64,000 nt of DNA from Blastococcus sp. TF02-09 (GTDB lineage Bacteria; Actinomycetota; Actinomycetes; Mycobacteriales; Geodermatophilaceae): positions 180,204 through 244,203 of the forward strand of contig NZ_QOHH01000007.1 in the NCBI RefSeq assembly GCF_003319105.1, given 5' to 3'. Position 1 is the first letter of the stretch; each line of letters starts with the position of its first letter. This document shows, piece by piece, positions 17,686 to 27,770 of the stretch. Made by a program: the position numbers and the translations under genes. The notes under the pieces were generated by a model. The model saw only the letters and a list, made by a program, of their open reading frames with translations. It was not told the origin of the DNA and did not search any database.

Positions 17686-19374
17686 GTGACTGGTTACGTA
17701 CTGCGCCGCTCGCTGATGTCACTCGCCGCTCTCACGGCCCTGCTGGCCGCGGCCGGTGCTCTGCTCCTCCTGTGGGGCGCGCCGCCCTGGCTGCCGTTCG
17801 TGCTCGCCGTCGTGGTCGTCGGCGCGCAGTGGGCGCTCGCGCCCTACCTGATCGCCTGGTTGATCCCGGCCTACGAACTCCCGCGGACGACGGGCGGGTA
17901 CGACACCTTCGAGTACGACGTCAGGGGCTATCCGAGGACCCGGTTGCTCGCCGAGACGGTGGCGCGCCGCTGCCGGGAGGCCGGGGTCGAGCCGGTCCGG
18001 CTCGGCGTCGTGGACGACGGCACCCCCAACGCCTTCACCTTCGGGCACACGCGGGGCAACGCGCGCATCTACGTCACCCGCGGCCTGCTCGACCGGCTCG
18101 ACGAGCGAGAGCTCGACGCGGTGGTCAGCCACGAGGTGGGCCACGTGCGGCAGAACGACGTCGTCGTCATGGCGATCGCCGCGACCGTGCCGATCGTCCT
18201 GTACTACGCCTACCTCGCGCTGCGGGACAGCCGGCAGCAGACCACCGTCGTGCCCGCCCTGGTCAGCTTCGTCGGCTACCTGCTGTCCCAGCTGGTGGTG
18301 CTGTCGCTGAGCCGGGCGCGGGAGCTGGGCGCGGACCACTACAGCTGCCGCGTGACCGGCGACGGCGACGCGCTCTGCAGCGCTCTGGTCTCCATCGGGT
18401 TCGGCATGGGCCAGGTGGACGCCGAGCGCGCGTCCCGGACCACCGCCGCGCACGCGGGCAAGGACAAGGGCCTCCAGCGCGCAGCAGCGAAGGAGGAGCG
18501 CCGGGCCTCCCGGCTGCGCGCGGCCGGGCTGCTCGGCATCGCCGACTCCCGCCAGGGCGCGACGGTGCTCGCGGCCACCGAGCGGGGTCTCGAGCCGACG
18601 GAGGTCATCGGCGCGCTGCGCTGGGACACGTGCACCCCGTGGGCCCGGTTCAGCCAGCTGTTCTCCACCCACCCCCTCGTGGTGCGGCGCATCGCGGCCC
18701 TCGAGGACAGCGGCCTGCCCGGTGCGCCGCAGCGCTGGAGCGCGCGGGACGTCGGGGCCAGCTGCTCCGGCCCTGACCTGGACCGTGCTCGCCGGCGCTT
18801 CCTCCCTGAGCTCGTCGTCCGGTACGCACCGTTCCTGGCTCTGGCCGTCGGTGTCGTCGCCTGGTCGTCCGAGGACTGGGAGCTGCTGGCACAGGCGGCC
18901 GCAGCCGGGGGGCTGGCTCTGTGCGTACGCACCGCGCTGCAGCGCCCGCTCCGTGCCGCGGAACCGACCGGGCGGATCGCCGCGCTGCTGCCCCGCCTGG
19001 ATGCGAACCCCGCCAGCGGGATCCCGGTCGAGGTCCGTGGACACGTGACCGGGCGCGGAATGCCCGGCTACGTGCTCTCCCCCGACCTCGTCGTCCAGGA
19101 CGAGTCGGGCTTCGTCCCCGTGCTGTACCAGCAGCCCTGGCCGTTCGCGCGCAGCATCTTCGGCCTGCTGCGCGTGCCCGACCTCCTGGAGCAGGAGGTC
19201 GTCGTGCGCGGCTGGTACCGCCGGACGCCCGCGCCCGTGCTCGAGCTCCGCGAACTGGTGCCCGCCCAGGGGCGGCGGGTGCGCGGCTTCGCCTGGGTCG
19301 CCGCCTACGTCCTGTCGCTGGTCATCGCACTGGCCGGTGGCATTACCTGGTGGTTGTTGATGCTCGCCGGCTGA
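17686..19374 (+). CDS. M48 family (HtpX-like) membrane zinc metalloprotease
   Basis: A 562-residue membrane protease. Two helices at about residues 10-60 anchor it. The metallopeptidase domain has the zinc motif SHEVGHVRQND near 148 and the third ligand Glu in RARELGADHYS near 215, with further hydrophobic segments at 165-180, 190-205 and 385-405. The C-terminal ~150 residues form a beta-rich segment (PVEVRGHVTGRGMPGYVLS to VVVRGWYRR) before a last helix, an extension absent from E. coli HtpX but seen in other actinobacterial and archaeal members. The GTG start has AGGAGA five nucleotides upstream. HtpX proteins degrade damaged membrane proteins; that role is assumed here. Confidence 0.9.
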   Translation: MTGYVLRRSLMSLAALTALLAAAGALLLLWGAPPWLPFVLAVVVVGAQWALAPYLIAWLIPAYELPRTTGGYDTFEYDVRGYPRTRLLAETVARRCREAGVEPVRLGVVDDGTPNAFTFGHTRGNARIYVTRGLLDRLDERELDAVVSHEVGHVRQNDVVVMAIAATVPIVLYYAYLALRDSRQQTTVVPALVSFVGYLLSQLVVLSLSRARELGADHYSCRVTGDGDALCSALVSIGFGMGQVDAERASRTTAAHAGKDKGLQRAAAKEERRASRLRAAGLLGIADSRQGATVLAATERGLEPTEVIGALRWDTCTPWARFSQLFSTHPLVVRRIAALEDSGLPGAPQRWSARDVGASCSGPDLDRARRRFLPELVVRYAPFLALAVGVVAWSSEDWELLAQAAAAGGLALCVRTALQRPLRAAEPTGRIAALLPRLDANPASGIPVEVRGHVTGRGMPGYVLSPDLVVQDESGFVPVLYQQPWPFARSIFGLLRVPDLLEQEVVVRGWYRRTPAPVLELRELVPAQGRRVRGFAWVAAYVLSLVIALAGGITWWLLMLAG

Positions 19375-19407
19375 CGACTTCCGCTTCGTCCGGCTGTCGG
19401 AGCACCT
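19373..19407 (+). repeat. 35-bp direct repeat, copy B (relic of the deacetylase 3' end)
   Basis: It begins inside the M48 stop codon and reads as DDFRFVRLSEHLW in one frame, a decayed copy of the deacetylase C-terminus in which the stop is lost (CACCTCTGG for CACCTGTAG). Identity to copy A is 33/35. Confidence 0.8.
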
Positions 19408-19446
19408 CTGGCCCCCGACAGCGCGGTCCCGTGAGAGGTTGCCGGG

Positions 19447-20016
19447 ATGGATCCCGCCCAGCCCCCCGCCGACGAGTACCGCGAGATCGGCGGCCGCTTC
19501 ACCCGCCTGGTCGAGGGGGTGCCCGACGCCGCGACCTGGGACCGGCCGGCCCCCGTCGACGGCTGGACCGCACGCGACGTCGTCCGGCACCTGGTCGAGT
19601 GGTTCCCCGGCTTCCTGCGCGCGGGTGCGGGTGTCGAGCTGCCCACCGGGCCGCCGGTCGACGACGACCCGGTGGCCGCCTGGCGGACCTTCAGTGACGG
19701 GGTGCAGGTCCTGCTCGACGACCCCGCGTCCGCCGACCTCGTGGTCCGCAACCCGCACATCGGCGACGTCCCGCTGCCACGTGCGGTGTCGCAGTTCTTC
19801 ACCGCCGACGTCTTCATGCACTCGTGGGACCTGGCCCGCGCCACCGGTCAGGACGAGACGCTGGACCCGGACCGCTGTGCGGCGATGCTCCAGGGCATGG
19901 AGCCGATGGACGAGCTCCTGCGGTCCAGCGGGCAGTACGGGCCCAAGGTGCCGGTGCCGGCGGATTCCGATGCGCAGACGAAGCTGCTGGCGTTCATCGG
20001 CCGCGACCCCCGCTGA
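19447..20016 (+). CDS. TIGR03086-type DinB-fold metal-binding protein
   Basis: A 189-residue protein of the mycothiol-dependent DinB/maleylpyruvate isomerase-like superfamily. Typical are the N-terminal helix, PVDGWTARDVVRHLVEWFPGFL near residues 38-60 with the first metal-binding His, and DVFMHSWDLARATG near 120-133 with the second. These enzymes usually carry out thiol (mycothiol) transfer or isomerisation; the substrate here is unknown. GAGAGG lies about 8 nt before the ATG. It is convergent with a second DinB-fold gene 40 bp downstream, which may reflect shared ancestry. Confidence 0.85.
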   Translation: MDPAQPPADEYREIGGRFTRLVEGVPDAATWDRPAPVDGWTARDVVRHLVEWFPGFLRAGAGVELPTGPPVDDDPVAAWRTFSDGVQVLLDDPASADLVVRNPHIGDVPLPRAVSQFFTADVFMHSWDLARATGQDETLDPDRCAAMLQGMEPMDELLRSSGQYGPKVPVPADSDAQTKLLAFIGRDPR

Positions 20017-20056
20017 CCGCCCGGCGGGCAGGGCGCGCCCGGACCGGGTCGGACCG

Positions 20057-20677
20057 TCAGCCCGGCACGAGGGCCGTGACCCCTGGCCCGTCGAGGTCGG
20101 CCGGCGTCACCCGGCGCCCGGAGACGGCCAGGAGCAGGGCGAGCGCGGAGCCGCGCACCTCCGGGCCGTCGCCGAGGGAGACGTCCGCGTCCGCCGCCGT
20201 GAGCCGGACCCGGCCCACCAGCTCCTTGGCTCCACCGAAGGACGCCGGGGTGCGCGCCTGCAGGCGGAGCGAGCGGACGACCGCCTCCTGCGGGTAGGAG
20301 CGCACGAGGCCCAGCGGCCGCCGGATGTCCTCGCCGTGGACGACCTCCTCGACGAGCCGGCTGTCGAGGGGCGCGGGAGGGGTCGACCTCCGGGACGCCA
20401 CCTGCCGGAGCCGGTCGAGCGTCTCCTGGGGCGACGCACCGCGGTGGCGCGCCACGCCGCGGGCGTTCTGGCGGTGGAAGTCGAAGCCCGCGCGGGCGAG
20501 GCCGACCACGAAGCCGAGCCGCGTCGTCCGCGCGGTGTCGACGAGATGGGCGACGACGTCGTGCACGGTCCAGCCCGCGCACAGGGACTGCTCCTCCCAC
20601 CGCGCCTCGTCGAGGGTCTCGAGGTCGTCGATCAGCGCCGCCCGTTCCGCGTGCACCATCGACCAGACATCCGCCAC
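20057..20677 (-). CDS. Maleylpyruvate isomerase family mycothiol-dependent enzyme
   Basis: A 206-residue DinB-fold protein. The N-terminal part reads MVHAERAALIDDLETLD then LCAGWTVHDVVAHLVDTART near residues 33-52, with the first conserved His. The second metal-site segment is LVEEVVHGEDIRRPLG near 120. The C-terminal domain (LRLTAADADVSLGDGPEVRG) matches the family's sterol-carrier-like tail. The GTG at 20677 has GGAG six nucleotides upstream. Mycothiol dependence is inferred from the family and the actinobacterial host. Confidence 0.85.
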   Translation of the reverse strand: MADVWSMVHAERAALIDDLETLDEARWEEQSLCAGWTVHDVVAHLVDTARTTRLGFVVGLARAGFDFHRQNARGVARHRGASPQETLDRLRQVASRRSTPPAPLDSRLVEEVVHGEDIRRPLGLVRSYPQEAVVRSLRLQARTPASFGGAKELVGRVRLTAADADVSLGDGPEVRGSALALLLAVSGRRVTPADLDGPGVTALVPG

Positions 20678-20817
20678 GCGCGTCTCCCGTCGTCCGTCAG
20701 GCGTCTCGCAGAAGACCCTCGCCGCGACGAGAACTGATCGGCGCCGCTCGCACGCCGCTGCGGCGGACCGGAGCGCCGCCGAGGGGTACGGCAGTCGCGG
20801 CGGCCGCTGGGGTGGAG

Positions 20818-22134
20818 TCAGCGCGGTCGGACGACCAGCAGGGCGACGTCGTCGTCGGCGGGCCCGGTGACCACACGGCGGAGGACCTCGTCGCAGATCT
20901 CGTCGGCGGAGCGGCCGGCGAGACCGGAGAGGACGGCGGACAGCCGCTGCAGCCCCTCGTCGATACCGGTGCGGTGGTGCTCGAGCAGACCGTCGGTGTA
21001 GAGCACCACGGTGTCCCCGGGGGCGAGCTCCAGCACGTGGTCGGTGCGCCGGGTCGGGACGTCGAGTCCCAGGAGGCGCTCGGAGGGGCGCTCCAGCACC
21101 TCCACGCCGCCGTGTGCCCGCAGCAGCAGCGGGGGCGGATGACCGGCCGAGGACCAGCACAGTGTCCACCGCCCGGCGGCGGCCGAGGGGGATCGCTCGA
21201 GGGAGGCGACCAGCACGGTGGCCAGGGTGTCGAAGCCCAGCCCCCGCAGCGCCCGCTCGGTGCGCTGCAGCGTGGCCGCCGGACCATCGCCGTGGTCGTA
21301 GGCGAGGGCCCGCACGGTGCTGCGCAGCTCCGACATGGCCGCCGTCGCGTCGACGGAGTGCCCGGCGACGTCGCCGACGACCACCAGCATCGCGCCGTCG
21401 GGCTGGAGGAAGGCGTCGTAGAAGTCGCCACCCACGAGCGTGTGCCGGCTCGCGGGCCGGTACCGGACGGCGACGTCGAGGGCGTCGGTGTGCGGGGGCG
21501 GGGTCAGCAGGCTCCGCTGCAACGTCTCGGCGACCTTCAGCTGGCGGCCGTAGAGCAGGGCGTTGTCCAGCGCCAGGGCACCGCGGCGAGCGACCTCCAC
21601 GGCCGTGTCCACCTCGGCGGGGGTCAGCGGAGGCCGATCACCGGCGTTGACGAGCGACAGCGCACCGATGGTCTCGCCGTGCACGGTCAGCGGCAGGAGC
21701 ACGACGGACGTCGCGGCCAGCCGCTTCCAGGCGGCCCTGACCGGCTCGCCGGGCGACGGATCGCGGAGCTCGGGGTCCACCCGGGTCAGCTGCACCGGCT
21801 GACCGGAGAGCAGCGCCGTCATCAACGCCGGGCGGTCCCTCGCGCCCCCCAGGCGCCCGGCGAGGTAGGTGTCGAGGTCCTCGAGCCGGTCGGGGTCACG
21901 ATGCGCGCGCGCCGTCCGCGGCTCGCCGCCGTCGTCGCTGAGCACGGTGACCGTCGCCCAGTCGGCCAGCCGCGGAACCATCAGCCGGGCCAGCCGGTCG
22001 GCCGTCTCCCCCGTGTCGAGACTCGCGAACATCGCGTCGCTGACCTCGGCGAGGAACGCCAGCCGACCACTGTTGTCGGGCGGCAGCTCCTCAGGACCGG
22101 TCGAGTCGGGAGAGCCCGTGGCTGCGTCGGTCAC
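20818..22134 (-). CDS. GAF domain PP2C-type (SpoIIE/RsbU) serine phosphatase
   Basis: A 438-residue cytoplasmic phosphatase likely to dephosphorylate an anti-sigma-factor antagonist in a partner-switching stress pathway. A GAF sensor domain spans about residues 25-190. The SpoIIE catalytic domain runs from about 200 to the end, with metal-binding motifs VGGDFYDAF near 238, VVVGDVAGHSVDATAAM near 254, TVVLYTDGLLEH near 368 and a final DDDVALLVVR. All aspartates of the PP2C core appear present. No anti-sigma factor or antagonist gene is adjacent, so the target lies elsewhere. The DivIVA-like or PAS modules seen in some relatives are absent. Confidence 0.92.
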   Translation of the reverse strand: MTDAATGSPDSTGPEELPPDNSGRLAFLAEVSDAMFASLDTGETADRLARLMVPRLADWATVTVLSDDGGEPRTARAHRDPDRLEDLDTYLAGRLGGARDRPALMTALLSGQPVQLTRVDPELRDPSPGEPVRAAWKRLAATSVVLLPLTVHGETIGALSLVNAGDRPPLTPAEVDTAVEVARRGALALDNALLYGRQLKVAETLQRSLLTPPPHTDALDVAVRYRPASRHTLVGGDFYDAFLQPDGAMLVVVGDVAGHSVDATAAMSELRSTVRALAYDHGDGPAATLQRTERALRGLGFDTLATVLVASLERSPSAAAGRWTLCWSSAGHPPPLLLRAHGGVEVLERPSERLLGLDVPTRRTDHVLELAPGDTVVLYTDGLLEHHRTGIDEGLQRLSAVLSGLAGRSADEICDEVLRRVVTGPADDDVALLVVRPR

Positions 22135-22504
22135 GTTCCCTCCGTCCCGTCCACGCTCCGGAGTGTCCGGCGAGCAGGCACCCTACGGCGACGAGTTGGA
22201 CGGAATCCACAACTCGCTGGTGTCCGCACGCGGGCGTGATCAGGACGTCGGTCTTACGGTGGCTGGCCATCGACCAGCCCACATGCCTCCCCATGCTTCG
22301 CGACAGACGTCGCCGTGGCGGGCGTAGAAGGCTCTGGACGTGAGGCACCGGCGGGCGACACCATCGACTCGTAGCGGAGTACAAGGCTCCAGAGGTCCAG
22401 GCCCCTGGTGAGCCAGTTGGTCGAGCTGGGGCGGGGAGAGCTGGCGCCGTCCGCCGACTATCTCCTCTCCACGTGAACCACTCCGGCTGAGGAGCGAGGA
22501 GGAG
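22135..22504. other. Intergenic stretch without a supported gene
   Basis: About 370 bp between the divergent phosphatase and methyltransferase genes. Short open frames on both strands lack ribosome sites and family motifs, and base composition is a little less GC-extreme than in flanking genes. It must hold the promoters for both neighbours, but I see no convincing -35/-10 pair. Confidence 0.5.
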
Positions 22505-22510
22505 ATGGCC

Positions 22511-22555
22511 ATGCTTCTCGGGTCCTCCATCCGAGATGCCGGGAGTCCTCGATGA
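22511..22555 (+). CDS. Possible 14-codon leader ORF coupled to the methyltransferase
   Basis: An ATG eight nucleotides after a strong AGGAGG opens a short frame (MLLGSSIRDAGSPR) whose stop overlaps the methyltransferase start as ATGA. The ribosome site is stronger than the one directly before the methyltransferase. It may therefore feed ribosomes to the downstream gene or act as an attenuating leader. The peptide itself shows nothing recognisable. Confidence 0.35.
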   Translation: MLLGSSIRDAGSPR

Positions 22556-23376
22556 CCACCGCGGTCGCCGAGCACTGGGCCAGCGGGGATGTCTACGGTC
22601 GGATCGTCACCGCGCTCCAGGCTGCGGGGAAGTCACTCGACGCGCTGACCATCGAGGACCTCGCGCCGGTCGACCACTTCCACGCTCGCGGCTTACCGGC
22701 CACGATCGAGCTGGGTGACTCCCTTCCAGCGAGGGCCGGGGACCACGTGCTCGACGTCGGTTGCGGGCTCGGGGGGCCGGCTCGCTACTTCGCCCGGCGC
22801 TTCGGTTGCCGGGTCAGCGGCATCGACGTGACTGGACCGTTCATCGACGCCGGCCGGCGGCTGACGGAGTTGCTCGGGATGGGGGCAGTGGTCGACCTGC
22901 GACAGGGGGACGGTCAGGCCCTGCCGTACGGTGACGGAACGTTCGACGGCGGCTACGCCCAGCACGTCACGATGAACGTGCCGGACCGGCCCTCCTTCTT
23001 CGGTGAGGCCTGGCGGGTGATCCGACCTGGTGGATTCTTCGCGATCACCGAACACGGCCGAGGAGACGCGGGTCCGACACACCACCCGGTGCCCTGGTCG
23101 GAGGACGGCCGGGGGGAGTTCCTCGTGACGCCCGAGGAGACCGTAGAACTCCTCGGCGCAGCGGGTTTCGTCGACATCGACGTCACCGACACCGGCCAGG
23201 ACGACCTGCACAGATACCGGGCGACCCTGGCACTGGCGGAACGTGGCGAACTGCCGGCCCTCGGCCTGCATGTGCTCATAGGGCCTGGGGCTGCTGAGAA
23301 GTGGCGCAACTCGGCCCGCAACATCGAGGAGGGCCGCACGCATCCGGTGAGGGTGATCTGCCGCAAGCCAGGATGA
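22552..23376 (+). CDS. Class I SAM-dependent methyltransferase
   Basis: A 274-residue methyltransferase. The SAM-binding motif I is HVLDVGCGLGGPARYFARRF near residues 64-83, motif II GIDVTGPFIDAGRRL near 90, and DLRQGDGQALPYGDGTFDG near 118-136. The layout, with an N-terminal segment containing DVYGRI and PVDHFHARG, resembles the sarcosine/dimethylglycine N-methyltransferase and UbiE-like group. The exact acceptor is unknown. GGGAG lies six nucleotides before the ATG. Third codon positions are less strictly G/C than in its neighbours and the upstream region is also unusual, so acquisition by transfer is possible. It is convergent with ychF. Confidence 0.85.
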   Translation: MTTAVAEHWASGDVYGRIVTALQAAGKSLDALTIEDLAPVDHFHARGLPATIELGDSLPARAGDHVLDVGCGLGGPARYFARRFGCRVSGIDVTGPFIDAGRRLTELLGMGAVVDLRQGDGQALPYGDGTFDGGYAQHVTMNVPDRPSFFGEAWRVIRPGGFFAITEHGRGDAGPTHHPVPWSEDGRGEFLVTPEETVELLGAAGFVDIDVTDTGQDDLHRYRATLALAERGELPALGLHVLIGPGAAEKWRNSARNIEEGRTHPVRVICRKPG

Positions 23377-23434
23377 GGCTTGCTCGCCGGCCTGGACGTC
23401 GAGTACCTCAGCTGACCAGCGGGTTCAGGCTGGG

Positions 23435-24508
<1,074 letters not shown>

Positions 24509-24636
24509 GGACGTCGAGGTTACGTGCCGCCGGTCCCTCGCCGGTCCGCGCGCACCCACCCCGGACGGGTGACGTCCGCTCCAGTTCCGCGCCCGGGCCG
24601 CCGACGACTGATGCGGACCAGTCGAAGGGACGCGCC

Positions 24637-25872
24637 ATGGGGAAGACCCGCACCGACGCCGAGGAGCAGATCGCCGAGCTGCTCCGCACGGCGAAGAAGT
24701 CGCTGCGCCTGTCCGTGGCCTTCCTGTCCCGGCTCGACGGCACCACCCAACACCTGGAGGTCGTGGAGTCCTCGGTGCCCTTCCTGTTCCAGGAGGGCTA
24801 CCAGCAGGTGCAAGAGGTGACCCTCTGCCAGGCGGTCCTCGACAAGAAGCTGCCCGCGGTGATCCCGAACCTCAAGGACTTCCCGGAGGCGATGAAGCTG
24901 CCCGCGGCGCGCATGCCGCGCCTGCGCAGCTACGTCTCCGTGCCGGTCACCCTCTCCGACGGGACCCTCTACGGGACGTTCTGCGCGGCCGGCCTCACCT
25001 CGGACAAGGACCTCACCAAGCGGGACAAGGCGCTGATGGACGTCCTCGCCTCGGCCGCCTCGGTGATCATCGAGCCGCAGGTCAAGGAGACCGAGCGGCG
25101 CTCCGGCATCGGGCACCGCCTGGACCCGGTCGTGGCCGGCGGCGGCCCGCTGGTCGCCCTCCAGCCGATCGTCGACCTCAGGACCGGCCTCCGCATCGGC
25201 TCCGAGGCCCTCAGCCGCTTCCCCGCCGAGTGGGAGCGGACCCCCGACGTCGTCTTCGCCGAGGCGCACAGCGTGGGCCGCGGCGACGAGCTCGAGCTCC
25301 TGGCCCTGCGCCGTGCGGCCGAGCACCTCGAGCACGCGGAGGGCTACGTCGCCATGAACGTCTCCCCCGGCACGCTGCTCACCCCGGCATGCACTGAGCT
25401 GCTCTCCGAGCTGCCCGTCGAGCGCGTGCTGCTGGAGCTCTCCGAGCACGACCCCGTCGACGACTACGACGCGCTCGCCGCCGTCCTCGACCCGTTCCGC
25501 GCGGCCGGTCTGCGCCTGGCAATCGACGACGTCGGCGCCGGCTTCTCCTCGCTGCGCCACATCGTCGTCACCTCGCCCGACGTGATCAAGATCGACCGCA
25601 GCCTGGTCACCGGCGTCCACGTCGACCCGGTCCGGACCATCCTGATCCGCTCGCTGGTCGACTTCGCCCGCGGCCTGGGCGCCCGCGTCGTGGCCGAGGG
25701 CGTCGAGACCGCCGCGGAGGCCGCCGTCCTCCGCGACCTCGCCGTCGACCACGGGCAGGGCTGGTACTTCGGCCGGCCGGCCGTGCCGGAGCCGGTCAGC
25801 ACCCCCGCTCCGGAGCCCGTGCTCGCCATCCCGGCGCCCCGCCCGCACCCGGCCGTCGCCCGCCGCGGCTGA
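24637..25872 (+). CDS. GAF-EAL cyclic-di-GMP phosphodiesterase
   Basis: A 411-residue soluble protein. A GAF-like sensor occupies about residues 10-150. The EAL domain follows from 165, with all catalytic motifs visible: GSEALSRFP near 188, AMNVSP near 240, LLELSEHD near 265, AIDDVGAGFSSLRHI near 292, IKIDRSLV near 315, VVAEGVET near 350 and GQGWYFGRP near 370. No GGDEF domain is present, so it should only hydrolyse c-di-GMP. The tail is Pro-rich. It is a second c-di-GMP enzyme in a window that also has a flagellar locus; the signal sensed by GAF is unknown. Confidence 0.92.
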   Translation: MGKTRTDAEEQIAELLRTAKKSLRLSVAFLSRLDGTTQHLEVVESSVPFLFQEGYQQVQEVTLCQAVLDKKLPAVIPNLKDFPEAMKLPAARMPRLRSYVSVPVTLSDGTLYGTFCAAGLTSDKDLTKRDKALMDVLASAASVIIEPQVKETERRSGIGHRLDPVVAGGGPLVALQPIVDLRTGLRIGSEALSRFPAEWERTPDVVFAEAHSVGRGDELELLALRRAAEHLEHAEGYVAMNVSPGTLLTPACTELLSELPVERVLLELSEHDPVDDYDALAAVLDPFRAAGLRLAIDDVGAGFSSLRHIVVTSPDVIKIDRSLVTGVHVDPVRTILIRSLVDFARGLGARVVAEGVETAAEAAVLRDLAVDHGQGWYFGRPAVPEPVSTPAPEPVLAIPAPRPHPAVARRG

Positions 25873-25890
25873 CCCGACCGGGCTCTCGGG

Positions 25891-26529
25891 TCAGCGTCCG
25901 GGGGCCGGCAGCAGCCCGCGCTCCACCGCGACCAGCACCGCCCGCGTCCGATCGTCGACGCCGAGCTTCGCGAACACCCGCAGCAGGTGCGTCTTCACCG
26001 TCGCCTCGCCGATGTACAGCTCCCGGCCGATCTCGGCGTTGGTCAGGCCCCGGGCCACACCGGCCAGCACCTCCAGCTCCCGCGCCGTGGGCGCGTCCGC
26101 CGCCGGGGCCCGCATCCGCGACACCAGCCGGGCCGCCACCGGCGGCGCGAGCACCGTCTCGCCCCGTGCCGCGGCGCGCACCGCGTCGGCCAGCTGCGGC
26201 AGCGGGGTGTCCTTGAGCAGGTAGCCGGTGGCACCCGCCTCGACGGCGCGCACGATGTCAGCGTCGGTGTCGTAGGTGGTCAGCACCAGCACCCGGACGG
26301 CGGGATGGTTCGCCGCGAGCCGCCCGGTCGCGGTGGCGCCGTCCATCCGCGGCATCCGCAGGTCCATGAGGACGACGTCCGGGGTGAGCGCGGCGACCAT
26401 CGCCAGCGCCTCGAGACCGTCGCCCGCCTCGCCGACGACGTCGATGTCCGGCTGCGCCGCCAGCCACCCGACCACCCCGCCCCGGACGACGGGATGGTCG
26501 TCCACCACCAGCACGCGGATCACGCTCAC
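25891..26529 (-). CDS. NarL/LuxR-type response regulator
   Basis: A 212-residue DNA-binding response regulator. The receiver domain has the acidic pocket VVDDHPVVR near residue 7, the phospho-acceptor Asp in VVLMDLRMPRMDG near 54, and Lys in GYLLKDTP near 104. A LuxR-type helix-turn-helix covers about 145-205 (LTNAEIGRELYIGEATVKTHLLRV). The GTG start overlaps the histidine kinase stop as GTGA. It is the last gene of a four-gene unit with the ABC exporter, which it probably controls. It converges with the GAF-EAL gene. Confidence 0.94.
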   Translation of the reverse strand: MSVIRVLVVDDHPVVRGGVVGWLAAQPDIDVVGEAGDGLEALAMVAALTPDVVLMDLRMPRMDGATATGRLAANHPAVRVLVLTTYDTDADIVRAVEAGATGYLLKDTPLPQLADAVRAAARGETVLAPPVAARLVSRMRAPAADAPTARELEVLAGVARGLTNAEIGRELYIGEATVKTHLLRVFAKLGVDDRTRAVLVAVERGLLPAPGR

Positions 26530-27770
26530 CGGACCGGCACCCGCACCGTCACCCGGGTGCCCTCCCCCGGCGCCGACCGCACGTCGACGTCGCCACCGAC
26601 CTCCTGCGCCCGGTCGCGGAGACCGGCCAGCCCCACCCCCACGGAGACGGCCGGGTCGAAGCCCACGCCGTCGTCCTCGACGTGGACCGACACCTGGGCG
26701 TTCCCACCCGAGCCCGTCCGGGTCACCCGCAGCACCACCGCGCTGGCCGACGCGTGCCGGCGCACGTTGGCCAGCGCCTCCTGGGCACCGCGCAGCAGCA
26801 CGATCTCCTCGGTTCGGCTGAGCGCCGGGCCCACCCCGCCGAGCGCCGCGGTGTCCACCCGGGTGGCGGTCCCGGTCTCGCGGCCGAACCGCTCCGCCAG
26901 CCGCTGCAGCGCCTCGACGAGGGTGGCCGAGTCCAGGGCCACCGGCGCGAACGCCGCGACCATGGCGCGGGCCTCGGCCAGGTTCTCCCGGGCGACCTCC
27001 TCGATGACGGCCAGCCGCTCCCCCGCGGCCGCCGGGTCGCCGGGCAGCGCGGCCGCCGCGGTCTGGGCCAGGACGACGATGCTCGTGTAGCCCTGCGCCA
27101 GCGTGTCGTGCACCTCGCGCGCCAGCCGTTCCCGCTCGGCGACCATGCCCTGCTGGTGGTGCAGGTCGGCCAACTCCGACCGCGTGGACTCCAGCTCGCG
27201 GATCAGCTCGGCCCGCTGCTCGCTGTGCTCGAGCACGCTGAACACCCAGGCGCCCATGGCCAGGCTGAAGCCCAGGCCGACCAGGGTCTGCAGGTCGAAC
27301 GGCTCGGTGCCCTGCGCCCAGTGCACCATCGGGCCGGTCACGGCGGCGGCACCCAGCGCCAGCGTCCACCGCACCCCGGCGTCCAGGCCGGACACCAGGA
27401 ACCACACCTGCGGGAACGCCAGGAACAGCAGGAAGAGCAGCTCGGGCAGCACCCACGCGAGGACGGCGACCACGGCGACGAGCACCGCCAGGTAGACCGC
27501 CGCCCGCCGGTCGTCGCGGCTGGCCAGCGCCGGTCCGCCGACGCCGACGTAGGCCACGGCCAGGACGCCCAGCGCCACGAGCAGGAGCGCCTGCCGGCTC
27601 CCCGACTCCTCGACGGCGGCGTCCACGGCCGCGACGCCGACGAGGACGGTGAACACCACGTGGTGCACCACCAGGGTCACCCGCCAGCTGCGCTCGGACA
27701 GCGGCAGCCCGCCACCCTCCCCCTCGGACGGGAGGAGAGCGGCGGGCCGGGCCGCGGAGGCCGAGCTCAT
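26526..27770 (-). CDS. Sensor histidine kinase (HisKA_3 type)
   Basis: A 414-residue membrane sensor with five or six helices in the first ~190 residues, a short coiled segment (ELESTRSELADLHHQQGM), and a DesK/NarX-type dimerisation domain with the phospho-accepting His in RLAREVHDTLAQG near 221. The ATPase domain has the N box ALANVRRHAS near 325, DDGVGFDP and GLAGLRDRAQEVGG. It overlaps the permease by ATGA and the regulator by GTGA. Kinases next to such ABC exporters typically sense cell-envelope stress or the exported compound, which is inference here. Confidence 0.93.
   Translation of the reverse strand: MSSASAARPAALLPSEGEGGGLPLSERSWRVTLVVHHVVFTVLVGVAAVDAAVEESGSRQALLLVALGVLAVAYVGVGGPALASRDDRRAAVYLAVLVAVVAVLAWVLPELLFLLFLAFPQVWFLVSGLDAGVRWTLALGAAAVTGPMVHWAQGTEPFDLQTLVGLGFSLAMGAWVFSVLEHSEQRAELIRELESTRSELADLHHQQGMVAERERLAREVHDTLAQGYTSIVVLAQTAAAALPGDPAAAGERLAVIEEVARENLAEARAMVAAFAPVALDSATLVEALQRLAERFGRETGTATRVDTAALGGVGPALSRTEEIVLLRGAQEALANVRRHASASAVVLRVTRTGSGGNAQVSVHVEDDGVGFDPAVSVGVGLAGLRDRAQEVGGDVDVRSAPGEGTRVTVRVPVR

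Noticed and set aside
22240..22575. Minus-strand frame in the phosphatase-methyltransferase gap
   Set aside because: No Shine-Dalgarno, no recognisable motif, and it overlaps the well-supported methyltransferase start.
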